From Rhodobacteraceae bacterium CCMM004 (lineage in GTDB: Bacteria > Pseudomonadota > Alphaproteobacteria > Rhodobacterales > Rhodobacteraceae), in the NCBI GenBank assembly GCA_004005435.1, contig RZWH01000001.1, positions 434,001 to 498,000 on the forward strand: 64,000 nucleotides of DNA. The letters run 5' to 3'. Below the pieces are notes generated by a model. It ran no database searches. It had not been told where the DNA came from and was given only the letters and a program-made list of their open reading frames with translations. Shown here one piece after another: positions 48,716 to 57,372 of this stretch. Both the position numbers and the translations under genes were made by a program. Within the stretch, counting starts at the first letter, position 1. Each line of letters opens with the position of its first letter.

Positions 48716-49714
48716 CTATCCCGGTGCGGCGCGGGCGCGGGGGGCGGGGCGGGCCGGGCTCTCCTTCAGCAACCCTCCCACGCCCATGGCGGCGATCTCG
48801 GCCCCGCCCACCGGGACCGCGCAGGCGACCCGCTCCAGCACCCAATCGGCGCCGTTCAGGGCGGGCGAGCGGGCACAGCCGGGAAGGCCGATCACCGGCC
48901 GCCCCTGCGCCTCGCCCAGAAACAGCAGGTTGCCGGGGTCGACGGGCATCCCGAACCGGGTCACCGTGCCGCCCGCGGCGCGCACCGCACTGGGTGCCAC
49001 GTCCTCGGGGTCGGAGGTGGCCGAGGCGGTGAGGATCAGCGCCAGCTCCCCCGGCAGGTCGGCCAAAGCGCGGGCGATCGCGCCCGCCTCGTGCGGCACC
49101 GTCACCGCCGCGGCCAGGTCCATACCCAGCGCCGCCAGGCGGTCGGAGACCGCCTTGCGCCCCTTGCCGTCGCCCGGGCCTGCGTCCATCGCGGTGACGA
49201 TCAGGCCGGCCGAGCGCAGCGCCACCGGCGCCAGGGACAGCCCCGCTTCCCCCGCCGCGGCGGCCGCGGCCACGGCATCGCCGCCGACGCCGTAGGCGAT
49301 GATCTTGATCGTCGCCACCATGGTGCGGGGCGCCACCCGCGCCAGCGGCGGCAGTGTCGCGACGGTGATCATCGGATCGATCCCGTTGAACCCGTCGACC
49401 GCGGCGCGGTCCAGACGCAGGAGCCCCGGCGCCTCGGCATAGACATTGACCCGGCCCGTCGCGGCCGCGGTCAGGCGCAGACCAGAGGCGTCGCCCACGA
49501 GCGCCGCAGCGAGGTGCGCCGCCGCCGCATCCTCGTGCCAGTCGCCGGGATCGAGCCGCGCCACGGTCACCTCTGTCAGCCCGGCCGCGCGCAGGCGGGC
49601 GACGTCCTCGGCCTCCAGCACCCGGCCCTTCCTCAGCCGCCCCCCCGGCACCGCCTGGGAATGCGCCAGGATGGTGCCCAGCGCCGCGTCCACGGGAACC
49701 GGGCCGAAGCGCAT
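48716..49714 (-). CDS. Molybdopterin-binding protein (MoeA/MogA-like domain)
   Basis: 332 residues. N-terminal [20 protein letters not shown] and [18 protein letters not shown] resemble the MoeA-like start; the C-terminal MoaB/MogA-like part has [58 protein letters not shown]. In many rhizobia and rhodobacteria this protein is fused to, or followed by, a MocA-type cytidylyltransferase; here it stops without it. It starts 1 nt inside the XdhC stop, so both act in maturing a xanthine dehydrogenase/CO dehydrogenase-type molybdoenzyme that is not encoded in this window. Confidence 0.83.
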   Translation of the reverse strand: MRFGPVPVDAALGTILAHSQAVPGGRLRKGRVLEAEDVARLRAAGLTEVTVARLDPGDWHEDAAAAHLAAALVGDASGLRLTAAATGRVNVYAEAPGLLRLDRAAVDGFNGIDPMITVATLPPLARVAPRTMVATIKIIAYGVGGDAVAAAAAAGEAGLSLAPVALRSAGLIVTAMDAGPGDGKGRKAVSDRLAALGMDLAAAVTVPHEAGAIARALADLPGELALILTASATSDPEDVAPSAVRAAGGTVTRFGMPVDPGNLLFLGEAQGRPVIGLPGCARSPALNGADWVLERVACAVPVGGAEIAAMGVGGLLKESPARPAPRARAAPG

Positions 49715-50688
49715 CAGCGCTGCCGCAGGGTCTGGGTGATCTCGGCCATCACCGCCACCGCAATCTCGGCCGGAGAGCGTGCGCCGATGGCCAGGCCCAC
49801 GGGCGCGTGGATGCGCGCCAAATCCTCGGCGCCGAACCCCTCTGCCTCCAGCCGCGCGCGCCGCTTGGCGTGGGTGCGGGTCGAACCGAGGCAGCCCAGA
49901 TAGAACGCCGGCGAGCGGAGTGCCACGGCGATGGCTGGATCGTCGAGCTTGGCATCGTGGGTCAGGGTCACGACAGCGGTGCGGGCGTCGAGCGCGTGCG
50001 CCTCCAGCGCCGCGTCGGGCCAGTCGTGGACCCGCGGCACGTCGGGAAACCGCTCGGCCGAGGCAAAGCTCTCGCGCGGGTCGACCAGCACGCAGTCATA
50101 GCCCGCCAGCGCGGCGATCCTGAGGAGCGGCTGGGCGATGTGGACCCCGCCGACCACGACCATGCGCAGAGGCGGGTTGTGGACGGCGACAAAGCGGGCG
50201 CCGCCCTCCTCGAACCCCGAGCGGTCCATGCGGAATCGGTCGGGAAAGGCGTCGGGCCCGGCCAGGTCGTGAGTCCAAGCCTCGGTATCGGTGATCACCG
50301 CCACCGCCTCGCGCGCCGCGCGCCGCGCGGTGAGGTCCTCCAGCAGATCGGGCGGCAGCACCGCGCCCACCGGCTCGACCATCACGCGGATGCGGCCGCC
50401 GCAGGCCAGGCCCACGGCAAAGGCGTCGTCGTCGCTGACGCCGAACTCCAGAATCCGCCCGCCGGCCTGGTCCTCCATGGCCTCCAGCGCCTCGACCACC
50501 ACCGCCCCCTCGACGCAGCCGCCCGAGACGCTGCCCGCGATCTCGCTCGCGCCGGAAATGGCCAGTTGGCTGCCCACAGGGCGCGGCGCCGAGCCCCAGG
50601 TCTCGACCACCGTGGCCAGCGCCGCGCCCCGCCCGTCCCGGTGCCAGGCCAGCGCCCGTTCGGGGATGTCGTCGAACTCCGTGGCCAT
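49714..50688 (-). CDS. XdhC/CoxI family molybdenum cofactor maturation protein
   Basis: 324 residues from ATG at 50688 ([16 protein letters not shown]), preceded by GGAGG; the frame continues upstream antisense to the acyl-CoA dehydrogenase gene without support. XdhC marks: [39 protein letters not shown], the Rossmann half [30 protein letters not shown], and [39 protein letters not shown]. XdhC proteins bind the molybdenum cofactor, promote its sulfuration and insert it into target enzymes. Divergent from the acyl-CoA dehydrogenase gene. Confidence 0.92.
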   Translation of the reverse strand: MATEFDDIPERALAWHRDGRGAALATVVETWGSAPRPVGSQLAISGASEIAGSVSGGCVEGAVVVEALEAMEDQAGGRILEFGVSDDDAFAVGLACGGRIRVMVEPVGAVLPPDLLEDLTARRAAREAVAVITDTEAWTHDLAGPDAFPDRFRMDRSGFEEGGARFVAVHNPPLRMVVVGGVHIAQPLLRIAALAGYDCVLVDPRESFASAERFPDVPRVHDWPDAALEAHALDARTAVVTLTHDAKLDDPAIAVALRSPAFYLGCLGSTRTHAKRRARLEAEGFGAEDLARIHAPVGLAIGARSPAEIAVAVMAEITQTLRQR

Positions 50689-50853
50689 GCGCGCCTCCAT
50701 CCCGCCTGCCGATGCGCGATCATAGGACGGGGGGGCCAGGTTCTGAACCCCCGTTCCTGCCGGGGCGGGCCGGTCCGCGCGGGCGCCCGCTCCGGGCCAT
50801 GGACGCCCCGGCCCGCGCAAGCTAAACACCGGCCAACCGACAGGGAGGCCGCC

Positions 50854-52074
50854 ATGAACATCACCGCCGCCATCTCCGCCAAGGATGCGCCGGACCTCGG
50901 CCGCTTCGACTGGGACGATCCGCTCCGGCTCGAAGGGCAACTGACCGAGGACGAGCGGATGCTGCGCGACGCCGCCCGCAGTTTCGCCCAGGACACGCTG
51001 GCGCCGCGGGTCGTGGCGGCCTACCGCGACGAGGTCACCGACCCCGACATCTTTGCCGAGATGGGGGCGGCGGGGCTCCTCGGCGTGACGGTGCCCGAGG
51101 CCCATGGGGGGCTCGGCGCGGGCTATGTCACCTACGGCCTGATCGCGCGCGAGATCGAGCGCGTCGACTCGGGCTACCGCTCGATGATGAGCGTGCAGTC
51201 GAGCCTGGTGATGTATCCGATCAACGCCTACGGATCGGATGCGCAGAAGGCCAAGTATCTGCCCAAGCTCGCCAGCGGCGAGTTGATCGGCTGCTTCGGC
51301 CTGACCGAGCCCGACGCCGGGTCGGACCCCGCCGGCATGAAGACCGTGGCCAAGAAGACCGAGGGCGGCTACGTGCTGTCGGGCTCCAAGATGTGGATCT
51401 CCAACAGCCCCATCGCCGACGTCTTCGTCGTCTGGGCCAAGTCCGAGGCGCACGAGGGCAAGATCCGCGGCTTTGTCCTGGAAAAGGGCATGACCGGCCT
51501 GTCGGCGCCCAAGATCGGCGGCAAGCTGTCGCTGCGCGCCTCGATCACCGGCGAGATCGTGATGGACGGGGTCGAGGTGGGCGAAGACGCGCTCCTGCCC
51601 GGCGTGCAGGGGCTCAAGGGGCCGTTCGGCTGTCTCAACCGCGCCCGCTATGGCATCGCCTGGGGCGTCATGGGCGCGGCCGAGTTCTGCTGGCACGCCG
51701 CGCGGCAATACGGCCTCGACCGCAAACAGTTCGGGCGGCCCCTGGCCCAGACCCAACTGTTTCAAAAGAAACTCGCCGACATGCAGACCGAGATCGCCCT
51801 GGGCATCCAGGGCGCGCTGCAAATCGGGCGACTGCTCGACGCGGGCGAGGCGGCGCCCGAGATGATCAGCCTGATCAAGCGCAACAACTGCGGCAAGGCG
51901 CTGGACATCGCGCGGATGGCCCGCGACATGCACGGCGGCAACGGCATCTCCGAAGAGTTCCAGGTCATGCGCCACATGGTGAACCTGGAGACGGTGAACA
52001 CCTACGAGGGCACCCACGACGTCCACGCCCTGATCCTCGGGCGGGCGCAGACGGGGCTTCAGGCGTTCTTCTGA
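50854..52074 (+). CDS. Acyl-CoA dehydrogenase, glutaryl-CoA dehydrogenase type
   Basis: 406 residues, GGGAGG 7 nt before the ATG. Close in layout to glutaryl-CoA dehydrogenase: [30 protein letters not shown] at the start, [37 protein letters not shown], and catalytic Glu in [17 protein letters not shown]. It oxidatively decarboxylates glutaryl-CoA to crotonyl-CoA in lysine/tryptophan breakdown, using FAD and passing electrons to ETF. The upstream 165 nt hold a GGTTC-T-GAACC palindrome at 50739-50749, a possible operator. No partner CoA-transferase gene in the window. Confidence 0.9.
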   Translation: MNITAAISAKDAPDLGRFDWDDPLRLEGQLTEDERMLRDAARSFAQDTLAPRVVAAYRDEVTDPDIFAEMGAAGLLGVTVPEAHGGLGAGYVTYGLIAREIERVDSGYRSMMSVQSSLVMYPINAYGSDAQKAKYLPKLASGELIGCFGLTEPDAGSDPAGMKTVAKKTEGGYVLSGSKMWISNSPIADVFVVWAKSEAHEGKIRGFVLEKGMTGLSAPKIGGKLSLRASITGEIVMDGVEVGEDALLPGVQGLKGPFGCLNRARYGIAWGVMGAAEFCWHAARQYGLDRKQFGRPLAQTQLFQKKLADMQTEIALGIQGALQIGRLLDAGEAAPEMISLIKRNNCGKALDIARMARDMHGGNGISEEFQVMRHMVNLETVNTYEGTHDVHALILGRAQTGLQAFF

Positions 52075-52092
52075 CCGCCCCGATGGGGGCGC

Positions 52093-52842
52093 TCAGACCC
52101 CGCGGATCGCCCCGCCGTCCACCCGGATCTTGGATCCGGTGACGTAGGACGCGCGCGTCGAGGCCAGAAACGCGACGACGTCGGCGAACTCCTCAGGCCG
52201 CCCATAGCGCCCGGCGGGGATCGCAGCGGCGGAGGCGGCGGCGACCTCCTCCACCGGGCTGCCCGTGCGCGCGGCCGCCGCGGCGTCCAGCTCGTCGACT
52301 CTCTGAGTGTGGATGCGGCCGGGCAGCACCACGTTCACCGTCACGCCGTCGGCCGCGACCTCGGCGGCCAGCGTCTTGGACCACCCGACCAGCGCCGAGC
52401 GGATGCCGTTCGACAGCGCCAGGTTCGGGATCGGCTGTTCCACGCCCGACGAGGCGACGGTGACGATCCGGCCCCAGCCGGCCGCGCGCATCCCCGGCAG
52501 GACCCGCCCTGCGATGTGGATCAGCGTGGCCGCCATGGTGTCGAACTGGGCGATCCAGGTGGCGCGGTCGGCGTCGGTGGCCCTGCCCGGCGGCGGTCCG
52601 CCGCCGTTGAGGACCAGCACGTCGATGGCGCCCTCGGCCAGCACCGCGTCGAGCGCCGCATCGACCGCGGCCGCATCGGACAAATCCAGCGCGAGGGGCG
52701 TCACGCCCTCGGGCGCGGTGCCGCCGCGGGCCGCGCCGATCACCTCGGCCCCCTCGGCCGCCAGAGCCCGCGCGATGGCGGCGCCGAGGCCCCGGCTCGC
52801 CCCCAGGACCAGCGCCCTCTTGCCCGTCAATCCCAGGTCCAT
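52093..52842 (-). CDS. SDR-family protein lacking the YxxxK catalytic motif
   Basis: 249 residues with the SDR cofactor motif LVLGASRGLGAAIARAL at 11-27, VLVLNGGGPPPG instead of the usual NNAG at about 75-86, and the catalytic-Ser strand VTVASSG. Where YxxSK is expected, the sequence reads LALSN (141-145), so both Tyr and Lys are absent. The C-terminus (YVTGSKIRVDGGAIRGV) is typical. Such subgroups exist among FabG-like annotations, but their activity is doubtful or different. Last gene of the catabolic operon; start overlaps the lyase stop by 1 nt. Confidence 0.88.
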   Translation of the reverse strand: MDLGLTGKRALVLGASRGLGAAIARALAAEGAEVIGAARGGTAPEGVTPLALDLSDAAAVDAALDAVLAEGAIDVLVLNGGGPPPGRATDADRATWIAQFDTMAATLIHIAGRVLPGMRAAGWGRIVTVASSGVEQPIPNLALSNGIRSALVGWSKTLAAEVAADGVTVNVVLPGRIHTQRVDELDAAAAARTGSPVEEVAAASAAAIPAGRYGRPEEFADVVAFLASTRASYVTGSKIRVDGGAIRGV

Positions 52843-53765
52843 CAGCCCAACGCCTCCAGCCGCCGCTCCTGCCGCGCGATCAGCGCGTCTACCTCGGCCC
52901 GCGCCGCCGCCGCCAGGCCCGCCCCAGGCTTGCGCAGGGTGTCGTGGGCGATGATGCCGCGCCGGGCCAGGACATACTTGCGGCAGGCGAGGCCCAGCCC
53001 AGGCTGCTGCTCGTAGCGCGCCAGCGGCAGGTAGGCGTCGAACAGGTCGCGGGCGCGGTCCACGTTGCTCGCCCGCATCTCGCGCACCACGTCCACCATC
53101 ATCTCGGGATAACAAAAGCCCGTCATCGCCCCGTCGGCACCGCGCGCCACCTCCTCGGGCAGGAACAGCCCGCCGTTGCCGCACAGGATCGAGATCCGGC
53201 GGTCGAGCGTGCCCTCGGCGCGCAGGGCGGAGATCTTGGCCAGCCCCGGCCAGTCCTCGTGCTTGAGGCAGACGCAGGTGGGCAGGTCGCGGACGATCCG
53301 CGCGATGACGGAGACCGGGATCTGCACCCCGGTCACCAGCGGGAAGTCCTGGAGCACGAAGGGCGCGTCGCCGATGAACTCCACCGCCTGGGTGTAGTAG
53401 GCGACGATCTGGTCGTCGGTCTTCAGTGACCCTGGCGGCGCGATCATCACCCCCGCGGCGCCGTCGTCCATGGCCATGGCGCTCAGCGCCTGCATCTGGG
53501 CAAAGCCGGGGGCCGAGACGCCCACCACCACCGGCACCCGGCCATCGACGCGGGCGAGGATGCGGCGGACGACGGTGCGGGACTCCTCCACCGTCAGCTT
53601 GGGCGCCTCGCCCATCATGCCCAGGACGGTCAGGCCCGTGGCGCCCGCGTCGAGATAGAAATCGGTCATGCGGTCGCAGGACTCCAGGTCCAGCGCGCCG
53701 TCCGGCAGGAACGGGGTGGCGGCGATGACGTAGACGCCTTGGGCCGCTTCGGTCAGTCGGGTCAT
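52842..53765 (-). CDS. DapA-type (dihydrodipicolinate synthase/N-acetylneuraminate lyase family) lyase
   Basis: 307 residues, TIM barrel of the class I aldolase superfamily. Schiff-base Lys is K168 in CVCLKHEDW. The usual GTTGE motif appears as GMMGE at 49-53 and the YNxP motif as QDFP at 139-142, so the proton-relay Tyr is lost. These changes exclude a simple dihydrodipicolinate synthase role and suggest lyase or deaminase chemistry on a 2-oxo or 2-amino acid. It overlaps the racemase gene by 4 nt. Confidence 0.88.
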   Translation of the reverse strand: MTRLTEAAQGVYVIAATPFLPDGALDLESCDRMTDFYLDAGATGLTVLGMMGEAPKLTVEESRTVVRRILARVDGRVPVVVGVSAPGFAQMQALSAMAMDDGAAGVMIAPPGSLKTDDQIVAYYTQAVEFIGDAPFVLQDFPLVTGVQIPVSVIARIVRDLPTCVCLKHEDWPGLAKISALRAEGTLDRRISILCGNGGLFLPEEVARGADGAMTGFCYPEMMVDVVREMRASNVDRARDLFDAYLPLARYEQQPGLGLACRKYVLARRGIIAHDTLRKPGAGLAAAARAEVDALIARQERRLEALG

Positions 53766-54433
53766 GGATCCTCCCTAGGGTCGCAGGCGGCCAGCGCCAG
53801 CCGCCCGATGGCCATGGCCACCGCCGCCTGGCAGGGGTCGACCACGGGCAGGCCGGTCGCGGCCTCCAGTCGGGCGCGGTATTGCGCCATGCCGGCACAG
53901 CCGGTGATGAGCACGTCGGCGCCATGGGCCTCGCGCAAGGTGGTGCCCACCTCGGTCAGGCGGGTGAGCGTGCGGTCCTCGTCGGCCAGCTCGACCACCC
54001 CCATGCCGATGGGCAGGTCGGCGGCGAGGCGGTCGGTGACTCCCATGGCGCCCAGATAGCGCAGGTGCCGGGGGATCGAGGCGCGGCCGATGCTGAGGAT
54101 GCCGAAGCGATGGCCGAGGGTCATGGCGGTCAGCACCGCGCTTTCGGCGATGCCCAGGACCGGCACGCGCTGCGCCTCGCGCAGGGCGGCGAGGCCGGGG
54201 TCGGAGAAGCAGGCGACGACCAGTGCCGAGGCGTCCGGCAGCCCCGCCGCCTGGCGCAGGAGCGGCTGCACCACCCCTTCGATATGGGCCTGACTTTCGA
54301 TCCCCGGGGGGCCCTCGGCCAGGGTGTGGCAGCGGATCGGCACCGGCGCGACGGCCCGCATGGGCGCGATGGCGGCGTCGATGCCCTCGGTCACGGCGGC
54401 GGTGCTGTTGGGGTTGAGGACGTGGATGGTCAT
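53762..54433 (-). CDS. Asp/Glu/hydantoin racemase family protein
   Basis: 223 residues from ATG at 54433 (MTIHVLNPNSTAAVTEGID). The two catalytic cysteines of the family are C75 in LVVACFSDPGL and C179 in VLITGCAGMAQ. NPNS at the start and LGIAESAV are typical of hydantoin or allantoin racemase relatives. It would interconvert stereoisomers of an amino acid or cyclic ureide without a cofactor. The amidohydrolase upstream suggests that cyclic amides are processed by this operon (inference). Confidence 0.88.
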   Translation of the reverse strand: MTIHVLNPNSTAAVTEGIDAAIAPMRAVAPVPIRCHTLAEGPPGIESQAHIEGVVQPLLRQAAGLPDASALVVACFSDPGLAALREAQRVPVLGIAESAVLTAMTLGHRFGILSIGRASIPRHLRYLGAMGVTDRLAADLPIGMGVVELADEDRTLTRLTEVGTTLREAHGADVLITGCAGMAQYRARLEAATGLPVVDPCQAAVAMAIGRLALAACDPREDP

Positions 54434-54487
54434 GCGCGATGCCCCTGGGCCGGGGTGTCGGTGGAGAGCGGCCCTGCGGGGCAGTTT

Positions 54488-54519
54488 TCGCCTTCGGCGA
54501 GGATATTTGGAAAGGAAAG
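54488..54519. repeat. Dispersed repeat copy 2 in an operon gap
   Basis: In the 100-nt gap between amidohydrolase and racemase genes. 54498-54519 reads CGAGGATATTTG then GAAAGGAAAG and is 20 of 22 identical to the reverse complement of 36142-36163. It overlaps a short hairpin TCGCC-TTC-GGCGA at 54488-54500. Reading on the coding strand of the operon, the order AT-rich motif then hairpin is the same as at copy 1, although the hairpin sequence differs. Confidence 0.75.
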
Positions 54520-54533
54520 CTTGCAAGGGCGCG

Positions 54534-55949
54534 TCATGGTAGTGCGCTCCAGCCTGGGGGGACGTCGAGGGCGGCGCCGGCACCGGTGCGGTCGATCATC
54601 GCCTCGGCCTCGCGGGCGGCGTCGGCCAGGATCGCCTCGGCCGAGACGCGGGTGGGGCGGCCGTCCTGCAACAGCACCTCGCCGCCCAAGATCACGGTAT
54701 CGACGTCGTTGCCGTTGGCAAAGCAGACGAGGCGGTGGAGCGGCATGTTGGGCGGATAGAGGTGCGGGCGCGCCATGTCCACCAGCACGATGTCGGCGGC
54801 CTTGCCCGGCTCCAGCGACCCGATGCTGTCCTCCATGCCCAGCGCCCGGGCACCGTGGACCGTGGCCATCTCCAGCGCCTGGCCGGGGGGCAGGACGGAC
54901 GGGTCGCGGAAGTGGCGGCGGTGGTAGTGCATGGCCTGCTGCATGTGGCGGAACATGTCGCCCGAGCGGTCCGGCGCGGTGGCGTCCGAGCCCAGGGCGA
55001 CGGTGACGCCGCGGTCCATCAGCTCGACCGCGGGGCAGCGGCCGAGGACCGAGGCGACGGCCGAGGGGTTGTGGGCAACGGCGGTGCCGGTCTCGGCCAG
55101 CATCGCCTGTTCGTCGTCGTGGAGGTCGACGGCATGGGACAGGAGTGCGTTCGACCCGAGAAGGCCCAGCGCCCGGGCACGCCGGACCGAGCCGCCTTGG
55201 TGGCCGTCCTGGGTGAAGACGACGCTGGCGGCCCGGGCCATGTCGGCGACGCGGGCGGCCTGGGCGCCCGCGTCGGCGTAATCGGCCGGGGTCATGCGCG
55301 CCTCGTGCTCGTCGCGCAGGACGGGGTAGAGCAGCGCTATGGAAAGGGTGCCGCGGCCGTGCCAGCGGTCGAGCAGGGTCTCGCAGGTGGCGACCTGGGT
55401 GTCGAACGTCACCGGATGCGGATCGGCGCCGCCGTCGGCATAGGTCAGGGGGTGCGGCGCCCGGGTGGGGCCAACCGCCACCACCGAGCGGGTGCCGACC
55501 TCGGCCACACCGGTGCAGTGCGCATCGCCATAGGCGGGATCGTCGGTGCGCATGATCGTGTCGCCGCCGCCCAGCAGGGACACGCCGGTCGTCACGCCGA
55601 AGCGCAACCGCTCCAGCGCCGCCAGCCGCGCCTCGGCATACCAGAAGTCGGGGGTGGAGCCGGTGGTGTAGACCCTGCCGCACAGGTCCTCCCACGCATC
55701 GCCGTCGTCCATGGCCATGGTCTTGATCAGCCCGTGGCCGGCATGGGCGTGGGCGTCGATCAGGCCGGGGATGGCGACCTTGCCGGTGGCGTCGATGCGG
55801 GTCGGGGCGGGGTGCGCGGCCTCGACCTCGGCGCGGGGACCGACGGCAAGGATGGTGCCGTCCGCCACGGCGATGGCGGCGTCGGGGAGGATGCGGCGGG
55901 CGGCGTCCATGGCGATGACCGTGGCGCCTGTGATCAGGAGGTCAGCCAT
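54534..55949 (-). CDS. Amidohydrolase (SsnA/AtzA-like aminohydrolase)
   Basis: 471 residues from ATG at 55949 (MADLLITGATVIAMDAARRIL). Metal-dependent hydrolase: H67-x-H69 in GLIDAHAHAGHG, later His residues in VFTQDGHQGGS and LLSHAVDLHDDEQA, Asp in VALGSDATAPDRSGD. Composite beta-sandwich at both ends (GSLEPGKAADIVLVDM). The class deaminates or dechlorinates N-heterocycles and hydrolyses cyclic amides or guanidino groups. It overlaps the upstream binding-protein-like gene by 8 nt. The exact substrate is not predictable. Confidence 0.88.
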   Translation of the reverse strand: MADLLITGATVIAMDAARRILPDAAIAVADGTILAVGPRAEVEAAHPAPTRIDATGKVAIPGLIDAHAHAGHGLIKTMAMDDGDAWEDLCGRVYTTGSTPDFWYAEARLAALERLRFGVTTGVSLLGGGDTIMRTDDPAYGDAHCTGVAEVGTRSVVAVGPTRAPHPLTYADGGADPHPVTFDTQVATCETLLDRWHGRGTLSIALLYPVLRDEHEARMTPADYADAGAQAARVADMARAASVVFTQDGHQGGSVRRARALGLLGSNALLSHAVDLHDDEQAMLAETGTAVAHNPSAVASVLGRCPAVELMDRGVTVALGSDATAPDRSGDMFRHMQQAMHYHRRHFRDPSVLPPGQALEMATVHGARALGMEDSIGSLEPGKAADIVLVDMARPHLYPPNMPLHRLVCFANGNDVDTVILGGEVLLQDGRPTRVSAEAILADAAREAEAMIDRTGAGAALDVPPGWSALP

Positions 55950-57372
55950 CTCCGCCCCCGATCCGCGGCAGGCGGCGCACATCGAGCACCCCGTCGCCTG
56001 GCCAGTCGAGCGCGGGATGGGCGCCCACGAGGCCCACCGCGCGGAAGGGGTTGTAGAGCGTCAGCCAGGGCGGATCGTCCTGCAACAGCCCGTAGGCCCG
56101 GCGCCAGAGCGCGGCGCGGGCGGCGTCGTCGGGCGTGCGGCGGCCTACGTCGATCAGCGCCTCGACGTCGGCGTTGGCATAGCCCTGCCACCAGGCCCCG
56201 GCGATGCGGCTGTCGATCTTTTCGTAGAGCACGCGGAAGGTGGACAGGGGGCTGGAATCGAAGACGGCCATGTCCCCGATCTCCTTGCGGCGGACCATGT
56301 GGGCATAGGCTTCGCGGTCCTCGTGCAGGCGGACGTCGAGGGCGATGCCGACCGCGGCGAGCTGGTCGGCGAGCGCGGCGGTCAGGCGCTCGGCCTCGTC
56401 GGGGAGGCGCGTGGGGCAGTCGACGGTGAGGGTCAGGCCGTCGCCATGCCCGGCCGCGGCGATCAGCGCGCGGGCGGCGTCGGGGTCGTGGGCCGGGCCG
56501 GGGGTGTCGCCCGCGCCGTAGTGGGCGGGGCTGACGAAGCCGCGCAAGGGCTCGGCCTGGCCATTCAGCACGGTGTCGATCAGGGCGGGACGGTCGACGG
56601 CCTGCGTCAGGGCACGGCGCAGGCGGGGGTCGGACAGGGGGCCGCTGGCGGCGTTCAGGAGGTAGATGATCGCCACCGGGGCGCGGTAGCGGTGGAGCGT
56701 CACGCCCGCGGGCGGCGTGGCGGCGGGGTCGAGGACAGTGGCCACCTGCGCCGTGCCCTCGGCCAGCAGGGCGAGGCGGCGGGCGGGGTCGCGCTCGGCC
56801 ACCCAGGTCAGGCGCGGGTTGGCGGACGGGCCGCTCCAGTGGTCCGTGACGGCCTCGGCGCTGAGCGCCCCGCCCTCGGCCAGGCGGTAGGGGCCGGTGC
56901 CGCAGATGGCGCGCAGGTCGCCCGCGTCGAGGCGGGCGAAGACGGACGGCGCCACGACGAAGCCCTGCACGAGGACGTCGGCGAAGTCGGCCATGGGCTC
57001 GGCCAAAGTCACCGTCAGGGTGCGGCCCTCGGCGGTATAGTCCGCGCCGCCGAGATACTGCCGCCAGACGGCAGGGGAGCCCAGCGCGTAGCCCTTGTCG
57101 GGCCGCGCCATCCGGTCGAGGTTGGCCTGCACCGCGGCGGCGTCGCAGGGCGTGCCGTCGTGGAACCGCAGCCCCTCGCGCAGGGTGAACGTCCAGCGGC
57201 GGGCGTCCTCCGACACCTCCCACGCCTCGGCCAGGCCCGGCACCGTCCGCCCGCCCTCGCGCCGCAGCAGCGTGTCGTAGAACGCCTGGAACAGCGCCAG
57301 TTCGTCGCCCGCGTCGGTGCAGTCGTGGGGATCCTCCGGCGTGACGCGGGACTGGGCGATGGTCAGGGTCAT
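55942..57372 (-). CDS. Family 5 substrate-binding-type protein without signal peptide
   Basis: 476 residues. Family-5 periplasmic binding protein fold: FQAFYDTLLRREGGRTVPGLAEAWEVSEDARRWTFTLREGLRFHDGTPCDAAAVQANLDRM, ICGTGPYRLAEGG, PTRLPDEAERL, and WWQGYANADVEALIDVG. The N-terminus is MTLTIAQSRVTPEDPHD, without any hydrophobic segment, and its ATG overlaps the OppF-type stop (ATGA), leaving no room for a missed signal peptide. Either it stays in the cytoplasm as a sensor or chaperone, or it is a degenerate duplicate of the binding protein at 61277-62836. Confidence 0.85.
   Translation of the reverse strand: MTLTIAQSRVTPEDPHDCTDAGDELALFQAFYDTLLRREGGRTVPGLAEAWEVSEDARRWTFTLREGLRFHDGTPCDAAAVQANLDRMARPDKGYALGSPAVWRQYLGGADYTAEGRTLTVTLAEPMADFADVLVQGFVVAPSVFARLDAGDLRAICGTGPYRLAEGGALSAEAVTDHWSGPSANPRLTWVAERDPARRLALLAEGTAQVATVLDPAATPPAGVTLHRYRAPVAIIYLLNAASGPLSDPRLRRALTQAVDRPALIDTVLNGQAEPLRGFVSPAHYGAGDTPGPAHDPDAARALIAAAGHGDGLTLTVDCPTRLPDEAERLTAALADQLAAVGIALDVRLHEDREAYAHMVRRKEIGDMAVFDSSPLSTFRVLYEKIDSRIAGAWWQGYANADVEALIDVGRRTPDDAARAALWRRAYGLLQDDPPWLTLYNPFRAVGLVGAHPALDWPGDGVLDVRRLPRIGGGDG

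Noticed and set aside
50689-52026. Upstream extension of the XdhC frame on the minus strand
   Set aside because: It is antisense to the glutaryl-CoA-dehydrogenase-like gene, and GGAGG before 50688 marks the real start.
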